Shown here: piece by piece, positions 52,001 to 63,904 of the stretch
How the letters are laid out: each line of letters opens with the position of its first letter
Position numbering within the stretch: the stretch's first letter is position 1
NCBI RefSeq assembly: GCF_900187615.1
Contig: NZ_FYDO01000023.1
Location: forward strand, 46,079 to 110,078
DNA length: 64,000 nucleotides
From: Pseudomonas sp. Irchel s3f7
GTDB taxonomy: Bacteria; Pseudomonadota; Gammaproteobacteria; Pseudomonadales; Pseudomonadaceae
Direction: 5' to 3'
Made by a program: the position numbers and the translations under genes
Notes under the pieces: model-generated
Database searches by the model: none
The model's input: only the letters and a program-made list of their open reading frames with translations
Told to the model about the DNA's origin: nothing

Positions 52001-53258
52001 GGTGTTCGCGAATCACTTCAGCAAGAACGTCCCAAACCTCTGGGAGCTCGCGCTCGACCATCTTCTTGGCAGCCTTGATGGTGGTAGCGAGACCACGCAT
52101 TTCAAGCTTGCCGAAAATGAACGGCTTGAACAGCTCCAGAGCCATCTTCTTCGGAAGACCGCACTGGTGCAGACGCAGGGTCGGACCTACGGTAATTACC
52201 GAACGACCGGAGTAGTCAACACGCTTACCGAGCAAGTTCTGACGGAAACGACCCTGCTTACCCTTGATCATGTCAGCCAGGGATTTCAGAGGACGCTTGT
52301 TGGAACCGGTGATAGCACGGCCACGACGACCGTTGTCGAGCAGTGCGTCGACGGCTTCCTGCAACATACGCTTTTCGTTGCGCACGATGATGTCCGGAGC
52401 GGACAGATCAAGCAGGCGCTTCAAGCGGTTGTTACGGTTGATCACTCGACGATACAGATCGTTGAGGTCGGAAGTCGCGAAGCGACCACCATCCAGCGGG
52501 ACCAGCGGACGCAGATCTGGCGGCAGAACCGGCAGAACGGTCAGCACCATCCACTCTGGCAGGTTGCCGGAACCCTGGAAGGCTTCCATCAACTTCAGAC
52601 GCTTGGACAGCTTCTTGATCTTGGTTTCGGAGTTGGTTTGCGGAATTTCTTCACGCAGACGGCCAATCTCGTGTTCCAGGTCGATCGCGTGCAGCAGTTC
52701 ACGGACAGCTTCGGCACCCATGCGGGCATCGAAATCGTCGCCGAACTCTTCCAGCGCTTCGAAGTACTGCTCGTCGTTGAGCAGCTGACCTTTTTCAAGG
52801 GTGGTCATGCCTGGATCGATAACGACGTAGCTCTCGAAGTAGAGAACGCGCTCGATATCACGCAGGGTCATGTCCATCAGCAAGCCGATACGCGACGGCA
52901 GCGACTTCAGGAACCAGATGTGGGCAACTGGCGAGGCCAGTTCGATGTGCGCCATGCGCTCACGACGAACTTTTGCCAGCGCGACTTCAACGCCGCACTT
53001 CTCGCAGATCACACCACGGTGCTTCAAGCGCTTGTACTTACCGCACAGGCACTCGTAATCCTTTACCGGGCCAAAGATCTTGGCGCAGAACAGGCCGTCA
53101 CGCTCAGGTTTGAACGTACGGTAGTTGATGGTTTCCGGCTTTTTAACTTCACCGAACGACCACGAACGGATCATCTCAGGCGATGCCAATCCGATACGGA
53201 TGGCGTCGAACTCTTCGACTTGACCCTGGTTTTTCAGCAAATTCAGTAGGTCTTTCAA
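49059..53258 (-). CDS. rpoC: RNA polymerase beta' subunit
   Basis: A 1399-residue beta' subunit. The N-terminal zinc site is visible in CLCGKYKRLKHRGVICEKCG (about 70-90). The catalytic magnesium triad is NADFDGDQMAVH (about 455-466), followed by the bridge helix and trigger loop, and a second zinc site starts near ETRFGICAKCYGRDLARG. Complete for a gammaproteobacterium. It follows rpoB by 64 bp. Confidence 0.99.
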   Translation of the reverse strand: MKDLLNLLKNQGQVEEFDAIRIGLASPEMIRSWSFGEVKKPETINYRTFKPERDGLFCAKIFGPVKDYECLCGKYKRLKHRGVICEKCGVEVALAKVRRERMAHIELASPVAHIWFLKSLPSRIGLLMDMTLRDIERVLYFESYVVIDPGMTTLEKGQLLNDEQYFEALEEFGDDFDARMGAEAVRELLHAIDLEHEIGRLREEIPQTNSETKIKKLSKRLKLMEAFQGSGNLPEWMVLTVLPVLPPDLRPLVPLDGGRFATSDLNDLYRRVINRNNRLKRLLDLSAPDIIVRNEKRMLQEAVDALLDNGRRGRAITGSNKRPLKSLADMIKGKQGRFRQNLLGKRVDYSGRSVITVGPTLRLHQCGLPKKMALELFKPFIFGKLEMRGLATTIKAAKKMVERELPEVWDVLAEVIREHPVLLNRAPTLHRLGIQAFEPVLIEGKAIQLHPLVCAAYNADFDGDQMAVHVPLTLEAQLEARALMMSTNNILSPANGEPIIVPSQDVVLGLYYMTREAINAKGEGRVFADLQEVDRVFRAGEAALHAKVKVRINETVNDRDGGSVSNTRIVDTTVGRALLFQVVPKGLSYDVVNLPMKKKAISKLINQCYRVVGLKETVIFADQLMYTGFAYSTISGVSIGVNDFVIPDEKARIINAATDEVKEIESQYASGLVTQGEKYNKVIDLWSKANDEVSKAMMANLSKEKVIDRHGVEVDQESFNSMYMMADSGARGSAAQIRQLAGMRGLMAKPDGSIIETPITANFREGLSVLQYFISTHGARKGLADTALKTANSGYLTRRLVDVAQDLVVTEIDCGTEHGLLMTPHIEGGDVVEPLGERVLGRVIARDVFKPGTEDVIVPAGTLVDEKWVEFIELNSIDEVIVRSPISCETRFGICAKCYGRDLARGHQVNIGEAVGVIAAQSIGEPGTQLTMRTFHIGGAASRTSAADSVQVKNGGTVRLHNLKHVERVDGCLVAVSRSGELAIADDFGRERERYKLPYGAVISVKEGDKVEAGAIVAKWDPHTHPIVTEMKGTVTYVGMEEGITIKRQTDELTGMTNIEVLDAKDRPAAGKDIRPAVKMVDDNGKDLLLPGTDVIAQYFLPANALVGVADGAKIAIGDVIARIPQETSKTRDITGGLPRVADLFEARRPKEASILAEVSGTIAFGKETKGKRRLVITPNDGSDPYEELIPKWRHLNVFEGEQVNRGEVISDGPSDPHDILRLLGVSALAKYIVNEIQDVYRLQGVKINDKHIETILRQMLRKVEIAESGDSSFIKGDQMELTHVLVENERLSGEDKFVSKFTRVLLGITKASLSTESFISAASFQETTRVLTEAAVTGKRDYLRGLKENVVVGRLIPAGTGLAYHSERKRRRDADKPLRVSASEVEAALTEALNSSGN

Positions 53259-53322
53259 GGCCTTTCCTCCTGGCGGAGCAGAGAGCGGGCAATCCTGCCC
53301 CGCTCTCGATTCGCGTCACGTG

Positions 53323-57396
<4,074 letters not shown>

Positions 57397-57461
57397 CAGC
57401 GTTCCCCAGCTTGGTCACCTGCTTGTTTGGCCCCTCCCGACGGGAGCAGCCAGAAAATCGT

Positions 57462-57566
57462 GCAAACCCCATGGTTTGCGCCACCGCATCGGGTGGTTAC
57501 AGCACGTTATCGGCACCGACCCAGTCGGCTGCCAATAACGGAAAAAGGCCGGTGGCAAGAGCCACC
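57462..57566 (-). other. Hairpins in the rplL-rpoB gap
   Basis: Two stem-loops occupy the 220-bp gap: GCAAACC/GGTTTGC with a CCAT loop (57462-57479) and GGTGGC/GCCACC with an AAGA loop (57551-57566). In E. coli this gap holds a partial terminator that sets the rpoBC to ribosomal protein ratio and an RNase III site; a similar role is inferred here. Confidence 0.5.
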
Positions 57567-57616
57567 AGCCATCAGCCTGTCGCTTAACGCTCGGGCTGGA
57601 GACGCAAAGTCGATGC

Positions 57617-57982
57617 TTACTTCAGCTCGACTTTAGCGCCTGCTTCTTCCAGAGCTGCTTTGGCTTTGTCGCCAGCATCTTTGGTCACTGCTTCCAGAAC
57701 CATGGCAGGAGCGCCGTCAACTACAGCCTTGGCTTCTTTCAGGCCCAGACCGGTCAGTTCACGTACTGCCTTGATCACGTTAACTTTCTTCTCGCCAGCT
57801 TCCAGCAGCATGACGTTGAATTCAGTTTGCTCTTCAACAACAGCGGCAGCAGCAGCTGGACCAGCCGAAGCAGCAGCAGCGGTAACACCGAATTTTTCTT
57901 CGAAAGCTTTGATCAGCTCAACAACTTCCATTACGGACATGTTGCCAACTGCTTCAAGGATATCGTTCTGAGAGATAGACAT
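57617..57982 (-). CDS. rplL: 50S ribosomal protein L7/L12
   Basis: A 121-residue stalk protein. It has an N-terminal dimerisation helix, an Ala-rich hinge (about 38-52) and a C-terminal factor-binding domain (EKKVNVIKAVRELTGLGLKEAK). It is present as dimers on L10 and recruits EF-Tu and EF-G. Confidence 0.98.
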   Translation of the reverse strand: MSISQNDILEAVGNMSVMEVVELIKAFEEKFGVTAAAASAGPAAAAAVVEEQTEFNVMLLEAGEKKVNVIKAVRELTGLGLKEAKAVVDGAPAMVLEAVTKDAGDKAKAALEEAGAKVELK

Positions 57983-58057
57983 GAATCTAATTCCTGATAT
58001 TGGGGACGGCCTACGCGACCATCGAAAAAAACAAAAAACGCGAGAAGTTGACGAGCC

Positions 58058-58558
58058 TTAGGCTGCAGCAGCTTCTTTCTGGTCGCGAATTGCCGCCAGA
58101 GTACGAGCCAATTTGCTGGTAGCGCCTTGAATCACGCTCATCAGCTGAGAAATTGCTTCGTCACGGGTCGGCAGAGTTGCCAGTACGTCGATTTGGTTAG
58201 CTGCGAGGAACTTGCCCTCGAACGCAGCTGCCTTGATCTCGAACTTGTCCTGACCCTTTGCGAACTCTTTGAAAATCCGGGCAGCAGCGCCTGGATGTTC
58301 TTTGGAGAACGCAATCAGGGTAGGGCCAGTGAACACGTCGTTGAGAACACTGAATTCAGTGTCAGCAACAGCGCGCTTGAGCAGGGTGTTACGTACAACA
58401 CGTACGTAAACGCCAGCTTCACGAGCCTCTTTACGGAGTCCGGTCATCGCGCCTACTGTTACGCCACGGGCATCAGCCACGACAGCGGACAGAGCGACTT
58501 TGGCAGCCTCGTTGACTTCAGCGACGATGGCCTTCTTGTCTTCGAGTTTAATTGCCAC
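58058..58558 (-). CDS. rplJ: 50S ribosomal protein L10
   Basis: A 166-residue L10, the base of the L7/L12 stalk: AIKLEDKKAIVAEVNEAAKV and VVADARGVTVGAMTGLRKEAR. The C-terminal helix binds L7/L12 dimers. In E. coli the L10-L12 complex represses its own messenger at the leader. Confidence 0.98.
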   Translation of the reverse strand: MAIKLEDKKAIVAEVNEAAKVALSAVVADARGVTVGAMTGLRKEAREAGVYVRVVRNTLLKRAVADTEFSVLNDVFTGPTLIAFSKEHPGAAARIFKEFAKGQDKFEIKAAAFEGKFLAANQIDVLATLPTRDEAISQLMSVIQGATSKLARTLAAIRDQKEAAAA

Positions 58559-58756
58559 GGGTTTAACTCCTGCTTGTTACCGTTTCATCTGGTCGAAACC
58601 GGATGTCGTTTTGGTGTCTGATTCGGTAAGGAACCGGGAGCACCATCTGCGTAGGCTTGAGGTTTAAGACTTTCGTCGCCTACGGTCTTGGATAGCCCCC
58701 GCCAGGCAGGGACCCCAATTTTTCAATTGGCGCAATTACTTACGCCAATCTGTGTC
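58559..58756 (-). promoter_or_regulatory. rplJ leader region
   Basis: A 198-bp gap between rplA and rplJ. It has the size and place of the E. coli leader bound by L10-L7/L12, and short inverted words are present around 58640-58690. I could not trace the full conserved fold by eye, so the assignment is by position. Confidence 0.4.
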
Positions 58757-59452
58757 TTACGCGTCGAGCGAGCCTTGGTCGATGACCAGACCTGGGCCCA
58801 TAGTGGTGCTCAGGGTAACGCGCTTGACGTAAATGCCTTTCGAAGAAGCTGGCTTGATACGCTTCAGATCAGCGATCAGGGCTTCAACGTTTTCCTTCAG
58901 CTTGACGGCGTCGAAGCCGATCTTGCCAACGGAAGTGTGGATGATGCCGTTTTTGTCGGTGCGATAACGAACCTGACCAGCCTTGGCGTTTTTAACCGCG
59001 GTAGCTACGTCTGGAGTTACGGTGCCGACTTTAGGGTTAGGCATCAGACCACGTGGACCGAGGATCTGACCCAACTGACCCACAACGCGCATTGCATCCG
59101 GGGATGCGATCACTACGTCATAGTTCAGGTCGCCGCCTTTCATTTCGGCAGCCAGGTCGTCCATGCCTACACGGTCAGCGCCGGCAGCCAGAGCAGCTTC
59201 AGCAGCTGGACCTTGGGTGAACACTGCAACGCGAACGGTCTTGCCAGTGCCGTGTGGCAGCACAGTAGCGCTACGAACGACCTGGTCGGATTTACGCGGG
59301 TCAACACCCAGGTTTACAGCAACGTCGAACGACTCGCTGAACTTGACAGTCGACAGCTCAGCCAGCAATGCAGCGGCGTCTACAAAGTTGTAGGCCTTGC
59401 CTGCTTCGATTTTGCCGGCGATAGCCTTTTGACGCTTGGTCAGCTTAGCCAT
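58757..59452 (-). CDS. rplA: 50S ribosomal protein L1
   Basis: A 231-residue L1 of the mobile stalk near the E site: MAKLTKRQKAIAGKIEAGKA, with the conserved PNPKVGTVTPDV. In E. coli L1 represses the L11-L1 messenger. Its ATG shares one base with the rplK stop (TAATG). Confidence 0.98.
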   Translation of the reverse strand: MAKLTKRQKAIAGKIEAGKAYNFVDAAALLAELSTVKFSESFDVAVNLGVDPRKSDQVVRSATVLPHGTGKTVRVAVFTQGPAAEAALAAGADRVGMDDLAAEMKGGDLNYDVVIASPDAMRVVGQLGQILGPRGLMPNPKVGTVTPDVATAVKNAKAGQVRYRTDKNGIIHTSVGKIGFDAVKLKENVEALIADLKRIKPASSKGIYVKRVTLSTTMGPGLVIDQGSLDA

Positions 59453-59883
59453 TACACACCCTCCACGTTAAGGCCCATGCTACGAGCAGAACCGGCGATA
59501 GTACGCACGGCTGCTTCCATATCAGCTGCAGTCAGATCCGCGTTTTTGGTTTTCGCGATTTCTTCCAGCTGAGCACGAGTCACAGTGCCAACCTTAACGG
59601 TGTTCGGACGAGCGGAACCGCTGGTCAGACCGGCCGCCTTCTTCAGCAGAACCGAAGCAGGGGTGGATTTGGTTTCGAAAGTGAAGCTACGGTCGCTGTA
59701 GACAGTGATGATCACTGGAGTCGGCAGACCTGGCTCAAGACCCTGAGTACGGGCGTTGAAAGCCTTGCAGAATTCCATGATGTTCACGCCGTGCTGACCC
59801 AGTGCAGGACCAACAGGTGGGCTTGGGTTAGCCTGAGCGGCTTTCACTTGCAGCTTGATGTAAGCGGTAATCTTCTTGGCCAT
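59452..59883 (-). CDS. rplK: 50S ribosomal protein L11
   Basis: A 143-residue L11 of the GTPase-associated centre, target of thiostrepton and needed for the stringent response. ATG 59883 gives MAKKITAYIKLQVKAAQANP; an in-frame start four codons upstream is not supported by relatives. The proline-rich hinge PSPPVGPALGQHGVN is intact. Confidence 0.97.
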   Translation of the reverse strand: MAKKITAYIKLQVKAAQANPSPPVGPALGQHGVNIMEFCKAFNARTQGLEPGLPTPVIITVYSDRSFTFETKSTPASVLLKKAAGLTSGSARPNTVKVGTVTRAQLEEIAKTKNADLTAADMEAAVRTIAGSARSMGLNVEGV

Positions 59884-59958
59884 GAGGCACTCCAATTACG
59901 GGTTCAAACGCCTCGAAAGGCTCCCCGGTTACTTGCGCGTTTATCCCAGTGACGACAA

Positions 59959-59985
59959 AACCCCACAGCCTACGGCTGCGGGGTT
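59959..59985 (-). terminator. Terminator between nusG and rplK
   Basis: An 11-pair stem with one mismatch (AACCCCGCAGCC against GGCTGTGGGGTT) and a three-base loop, followed by TTGTCGTC on the minus strand. It ends or reduces secE-nusG read-through; a promoter for rplKA is expected just after it. Confidence 0.65.
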
Positions 59986-60000
59986 GGGATTTTTGTTCAA

Positions 60001-60534
60001 CTAGACCTTTTCGACCTGGCTGAACTCGAGCTCCACCGGAGTAGAGCGACCGAAAATAAGCACAGCCACTTGGATCCGGCTCTTTTCGTAGTTAACTTCT
60101 TCAACGACACCGGTAAAGTCAGCAAACGGACCATCGTTGACACGTACCGACTCACCCGGCTCGAACAACGTCTTCGGCTTCGGCTTATCGCTACCATCAG
60201 CGACGCGACGCAGGATCGCCTCTGCTTCTTTATCGGTAATTGCTGCAGGCTTATCAGCGGTACCGCCGATAAAACCCATCACCCGAGGAGTGTCCTTGAC
60301 CAAGTGCCAAGTACCCTCGTTCATATCCATCTGTACAAGCACATAGCCAGGGAAGAACTTACGTTCACTCTTGCGCTTCTGGCCATTACGCATTTCAACC
60401 ACTTCTTCAGTGGGAACCAGAATCTCGCCGAAGCCATCTTCCATACCGGCCAGCTTTACGCGCTCGATGAGCGAGCGCATTACATGCTTCTCGTAACCGG
60501 AGTAAGCATGCACAACATACCAACGCTTAGCCAC
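60001..60534 (-). CDS. nusG: Transcription factor NusG
   Basis: A 177-residue elongation factor with an NGN domain at about 1-115 (KRWYVVHAYSGYEKHVMRSL) that rides on RNA polymerase. The C-terminal KOW domain (GESVRVNDGPFADFTGVVEEV) binds Rho or S10. It lies nine bases after secE. Confidence 0.98.
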   Translation of the reverse strand: MAKRWYVVHAYSGYEKHVMRSLIERVKLAGMEDGFGEILVPTEEVVEMRNGQKRKSERKFFPGYVLVQMDMNEGTWHLVKDTPRVMGFIGGTADKPAAITDKEAEAILRRVADGSDKPKPKTLFEPGESVRVNDGPFADFTGVVEEVNYEKSRIQVAVLIFGRSTPVELEFSQVEKV

Positions 60535-60543
60535 GGGACACCC

Positions 60544-60912
60544 TTAGCCGACGATCAAGGAAACAAGCCAGCCGAGCAGGGAATCAAGCCCCCACAACAG
60601 CAACGCCATAACCAGAACAACAGCCACAACGATTAACGTGGTCTGCGTGGTTTCTTGGCGAGTTGGCCAAACGACTTTACGAATCTCGGTGCGTGCTTCC
60701 TTAACCAGTACAAAGAAAGACTTGCCCTTGACCGTCTGCAAGCCTACAAAGGCAGCTACGGCAGCAATAGCAAGCAATGCGAGTACGCGGTACAGGATCG
60801 GCGAAGCAGAAAAGTACTGATTGCCAACAACGCCAACAACCACCAGAGCGACTACTACTAGCCACTTGAGGAGGTCGAAACGAGAGCCTTGAGCTTCAGC
60901 TTTAGGAGTCAT
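60544..60912 (-). CDS. secE: SecE, translocon subunit
   Basis: A 122-residue three-span SecE. Spans are near 17-34 and 40-58, and the conserved amphipathic segment EARTEIRKVVWPTRQETTQT precedes the last span. It clamps SecY. It follows tRNA-Trp by 45 bp with no terminator between, so it may be co-transcribed with the tRNA. Confidence 0.97.
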   Translation of the reverse strand: MTPKAEAQGSRFDLLKWLVVVALVVVGVVGNQYFSASPILYRVLALLAIAAVAAFVGLQTVKGKSFFVLVKEARTEIRKVVWPTRQETTQTTLIVVAVVLVMALLLWGLDSLLGWLVSLIVG

Positions 60913-60957
60913 CTATGAAGATCCTGTGAAAAGAAAGCCAGATACACCGAGTGAATC

Positions 60958-61033
60958 TGGCAGGTCAGGAGGGAATCGAACCCCCAACCTACGGTTTTGG
61001 AGACCGTCGCTCTGCCAATTGAGCTACTGACCT
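60958..61033 (-). tRNA. tRNA-Trp (anticodon CCA)
   Basis: A 76-nt cloverleaf with acceptor AGGTCAG/CTGACCT, an anticodon loop with CCA, a T loop TTCGATT, and an encoded 3' CCA. It lies directly before secE. Confidence 0.96.
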
Positions 61034-61176
61034 AAAACAAAATCAGGCCGACCATTATGCCGACCCGAAAAAGACTTTACAACACTTACCAGGAAACCCT
61101 GATTGCAACACCGAACCTCACGATACCGGCAACCTTAAAAAACCACCTCAAGGCGCAACCACGACCACCTAAAACA

Positions 61177-61202
61177 AAGGCAGATATTTTCATATCTGCC
61201 TT
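61177..61202 (-). terminator. Terminator after tRNA-Thr
   Basis: AAGGCAGATAT and ATATCTGCCTT form a perfect 11-bp stem with a GAAA loop, followed on the minus strand by TGTTTTAG. It ends the Tyr-Gly-Thr tRNA transcript in the spot where many pseudomonads continue into tufB. Confidence 0.8.
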
Positions 61203-61208
61203 GTTATA

Positions 61209-61284
61209 TGGAGCTCTTGAGCGGATTTGAACCGCTGACCTCACCCTTACCAAGGGTGTGCTCTACCAACTGAGCTACAAGAGC
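61209..61284 (-). tRNA. tRNA-Thr (anticodon GGT)
   Basis: A 76-nt cloverleaf with acceptor GCTCTTG/CAAGAGC, anticodon GGT and an encoded CCA. Third gene of the Tyr-Gly-Thr array. Confidence 0.96.
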
Positions 61285-61310
61285 GTAACACTGTGCAAAA
61301 CCTGTAAACT

Positions 61311-61384
<74 letters not shown>

Positions 61385-61408
61385 GAGGCTTACAGCTCTC
61401 GCTAAAAA

Positions 61409-61493
<85 letters not shown>

Positions 61494-61506
61494 TAAGCGA
61501 GCCGGC

Positions 61507-61534
61507 ATTCTACATCATGCCAGCCTTCTGTCAA
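61507..61534 (-). promoter_or_regulatory. Promoter of the tRNA Tyr-Gly-Thr array
   Basis: On the minus strand TTGACA (61534-61529) and TAGAAT (61512-61507) with a 16-bp spacer and TG before the -10. A GC-rich stretch after the -10 resembles the discriminator of stringently controlled stable-RNA promoters. Confidence 0.85.
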
Positions 61535-61635
61535 GCATTTTCTCATTAAAAACCTGAGCTTAGCTGCGTTGACCTCGCTTCACATCGCTACCCGTTACCG
61601 GTGTTCGCTGTGGAGCGGGCGCCATTCTATGCAAA

Positions 61636-62067
61636 CTATTCGGTGGGCGCAACCCCTTCGCACGGCATTATTTTATGTTTTAACTCATTGAATTCTTTAG
61701 AAAGGTTTATCAGCTGCAGATCATCCAACCAACGCCTGCTCTCAGGCGCGATTCGCACCCAGTAAGGCTCTGCGCCATTCCTGGGCAGAGATTGAAACTT
61801 TACCTCCATGCCACTCAAGCGTCGTTCCAGCGCTTGCGCGGCGTCCTGACGAACATATCCCCCCAAATAGAGGCAGGTAGCCTCCGCAGGCGCCCTCGCT
61901 TTGTCTCGAGGAGCTTCAGATGCTTCGCTCAACAAACGGATATCCTGCTGAGCGCCGCGATACAAATTCAACGGTGTGACATCTTTCGCACGCAAAGGTG
62001 CTTCCTGCTGGTGCCAGACGTAATAAAAGCCATTGAGGACAAGTAGCAGCAGAAACAACCAACGCAT
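61636..62067 (-). CDS. SPOR-domain-like membrane-anchored protein
   Basis: A 143-residue protein with an N-terminal membrane anchor (MRWLFLLLLVLNGFYYVWH). A C-terminal SPOR-like fold follows at about 62-130 (CLYLGGYVRQDAAQALERRL, YWVRIAPESRRWLDDL). SPOR domains bind denuded peptidoglycan at division sites. It lies seven bases after coaX, the usual neighbour in pseudomonads. Role in the cell not established. Confidence 0.75.
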   Translation of the reverse strand: MRWLFLLLLVLNGFYYVWHQQEAPLRAKDVTPLNLYRGAQQDIRLLSEASEAPRDKARAPAEATCLYLGGYVRQDAAQALERRLSGMEVKFQSLPRNGAEPYWVRIAPESRRWLDDLQLINLSKEFNELKHKIMPCEGVAPTE

Positions 62068-62074
62068 AAAAACC

Positions 62075-62824
62075 TCAGGACAAAGGGCAAGCCATAGCTA
62101 ATCCGACAAAGACCAGGTCCGGAACGACTCTGGCCTGAGGCACCACCTCAGCAACCAGACCCGCATCCCCACCAGTGAGGAAGACTGTGAACCCTTCTCC
62201 CCAATAGCTGCGCGCCAACTCGAGCTGAGTCAGCACAAAGCCACGCAACATCAAAGAACAGCCACGCTCGACAGCTTCGACAGTGGTTCGACCAGGGACA
62301 AGCACCTCCAGCGCTCGCTCCGCTGCAAGATCCCCGTATCGAATCTTACGAGTGTGAGTACGCAGTTGGTTGCGCATCAATGGCATGCCCGGACAGATGA
62401 AACCACCAAGATGCTCTCCGTCTGCAGCTATGAAGTCAGCAGTTACCGCCGTACCGAAATCGAGCACCAAGCAGGCACCAGCCGCCAAGTGAAAACCACC
62501 AAGCATCGCCAACCAACGATCAAGCCCCAGACGGTCGAACTCCTCGTATCCATTTCGGACACCGGCCATCTCACGCACTGGTGCAGCACAAACGACAGAT
62601 ACGCTGTAGGTATCCGATAGCAACGACGTCAATGCCGTAGTTTCTTCAGCGGTCCTGACACTCACCATCCGGCAAAAAGTGAGAGCAAGGCCCGTGATCG
62701 CCTCCAGACTTTCCAGCAGCGCGAGATCCGAATCGACAACACCCTCACCGATCAGCTGCCGGACGCTTGTCGCAAGCACACGCCACTTGATGAAGCTATT
62801 CCCACAGTCGAGCTCAAGAATCAT
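62075..62824 (-). CDS. coaX: Type III pantothenate kinase
   Basis: A 249-residue kinase for the first step of coenzyme A synthesis. Phosphate motifs are visible: DCGNSFIKWR at about residues 5-14 and LVLDFGTAVTADFI at about 118-131. ATG 62824 matches the family start; an in-frame GTG just upstream is less likely. Its start overlaps the birA 3' end by 11 bases. Confidence 0.95.
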   Translation of the reverse strand: MILELDCGNSFIKWRVLATSVRQLIGEGVVDSDLALLESLEAITGLALTFCRMVSVRTAEETTALTSLLSDTYSVSVVCAAPVREMAGVRNGYEEFDRLGLDRWLAMLGGFHLAAGACLVLDFGTAVTADFIAADGEHLGGFICPGMPLMRNQLRTHTRKIRYGDLAAERALEVLVPGRTTVEAVERGCSLMLRGFVLTQLELARSYWGEGFTVFLTGGDAGLVAEVVPQARVVPDLVFVGLAMACPLS

Positions 62825-63770
62825 CACGCAACCTCAGGCTCAGCTCGCCACCACTGAAAACTTTCTCCACGCCACCAACCCTCAGACGCAATGCTCCCTG
62901 ACTATCGATACCTACTACCTGGCCGTCTATTTTATTGACGCCGGCAATCAACGACACATCTCGCCCCTGCCATAAGTGATTTTGCTCCCACTCAGCCTGG
63001 ATAGCCAAAAAGCCACCCGCCTGATGAAGAGCCAAGTATCTCTGAAGCGTCGCACCCAACGCTGCGACCAAATGATTGCGATCAAATACCTTGCCCGATT
63101 CAAGCCGCATGGATGTCCATTGCTGATCAACCTCATCATTCGCCTGCATGTTCACATTAATTCCAACACCAAGGACCACGTGACACACATCAGCAGGATC
63201 TCCGACCAACTCCAGCAGTATCCCGGCGATCTTTTTCTGACCGACCAGGACATCGTTAGGCCATTTCAACCCAACCCCTGGAATACTCAGCTCGCGCAAT
63301 GTCTGCATAACGGCAAGCCCAACGACCAGACTTAATCCCTCTAGCTGACGCATACCACCATCAATACGCAATACGAGACTGTAATAGACATTCTCTGCAA
63401 ATGGGCTCACCCACTTGCGACCGCGTCGTCCGCGCCCAGCAGTCTGCCGCTCAGCCAGCACCAGAAATGGTGCCGCTTGGCCCCGCTCGATCAGACGTAG
63501 CGCCTCTGCATTTGTAGAGTCGATCGAATCGTAAGCGAGGGCCGGCCACTCACAGGAAGATGCTCTCAAGATTTCCGAAGGATCAAGCAACACCAGTGAC
63601 GTGGACAGCTGATAACCACGACCTCGGACCTTGTGAATTGAAAGACCTAATTCTGCCTCTAGATGCTGGAGCTGTTTCCACACAGCACTACGACTCACCC
63701 CCAGGGCAGCCCCCAAGGCTTCACCCGAGTGAAATCGACCATCTTTAAGAAGCTTTAACAACGTCAGCAT
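62814..63770 (-). CDS. birA: Biotin-protein ligase and biotin operon repressor
   Basis: A 318-residue bifunctional BirA. The N-terminal winged helix is at about 1-60 (LKDGRFHSGEALGAALGVSRSAVWKQL). The ligase core has the biotinyl-AMP loop GRGRRGRKWVSP (about 113-124) and KWPNDVLV (about 178). It attaches biotin to carboxyl-carrier proteins. First gene of birA-coaX-SPOR, downstream of the 5S rRNA terminator. Confidence 0.96.
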   Translation of the reverse strand: MLTLLKLLKDGRFHSGEALGAALGVSRSAVWKQLQHLEAELGLSIHKVRGRGYQLSTSLVLLDPSEILRASSCEWPALAYDSIDSTNAEALRLIERGQAAPFLVLAERQTAGRGRRGRKWVSPFAENVYYSLVLRIDGGMRQLEGLSLVVGLAVMQTLRELSIPGVGLKWPNDVLVGQKKIAGILLELVGDPADVCHVVLGVGINVNMQANDEVDQQWTSMRLESGKVFDRNHLVAALGATLQRYLALHQAGGFLAIQAEWEQNHLWQGRDVSLIAGVNKIDGQVVGIDSQGALRLRVGGVEKVFSGGELSLRLRDDS

Positions 63771-63862
63771 GCAAGTCTCGCCTCACAATGAGGCCCGCAT
63801 AATAGCCACGCCCCGAGCCATTGCATAGAAATCCCGGAGGCGAACTTTCCTGCGGACAAAAC

Positions 63863-63893
63863 AAAACCCCAACTGCTTTCGCAATTGGGGTTT
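63863..63893 (-). terminator. rRNA operon terminator
   Basis: On the minus strand a 10-pair stem (ACCCCAATTGC against GCAGTTGGGGT, one mismatch, four-base loop) followed by TTTTGTTTTGTCC, 12 bases after the 5S 3' end. Confidence 0.88.
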
Positions 63894-63904
63894 CGGAATT
63901 TAAT

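Noticed and set aside
49161..53249. A continuous plus-strand open frame of over 1300 codons opposite rpoC, and similar long frames opposite rpoB, fusA and the ribosomal genes
   Set aside because: These are mirror frames of highly biased codons in very conserved genes. The translated products have no recognisable domains, and the genes on the other strand are certain.
57462..57566. Whether the repeated hairpins before rpoB form a CRISPR or REP array
   Set aside because: Only two different stems occur, with no repeated unit or regular spacer. No CRISPR-like array was seen anywhere in the window.
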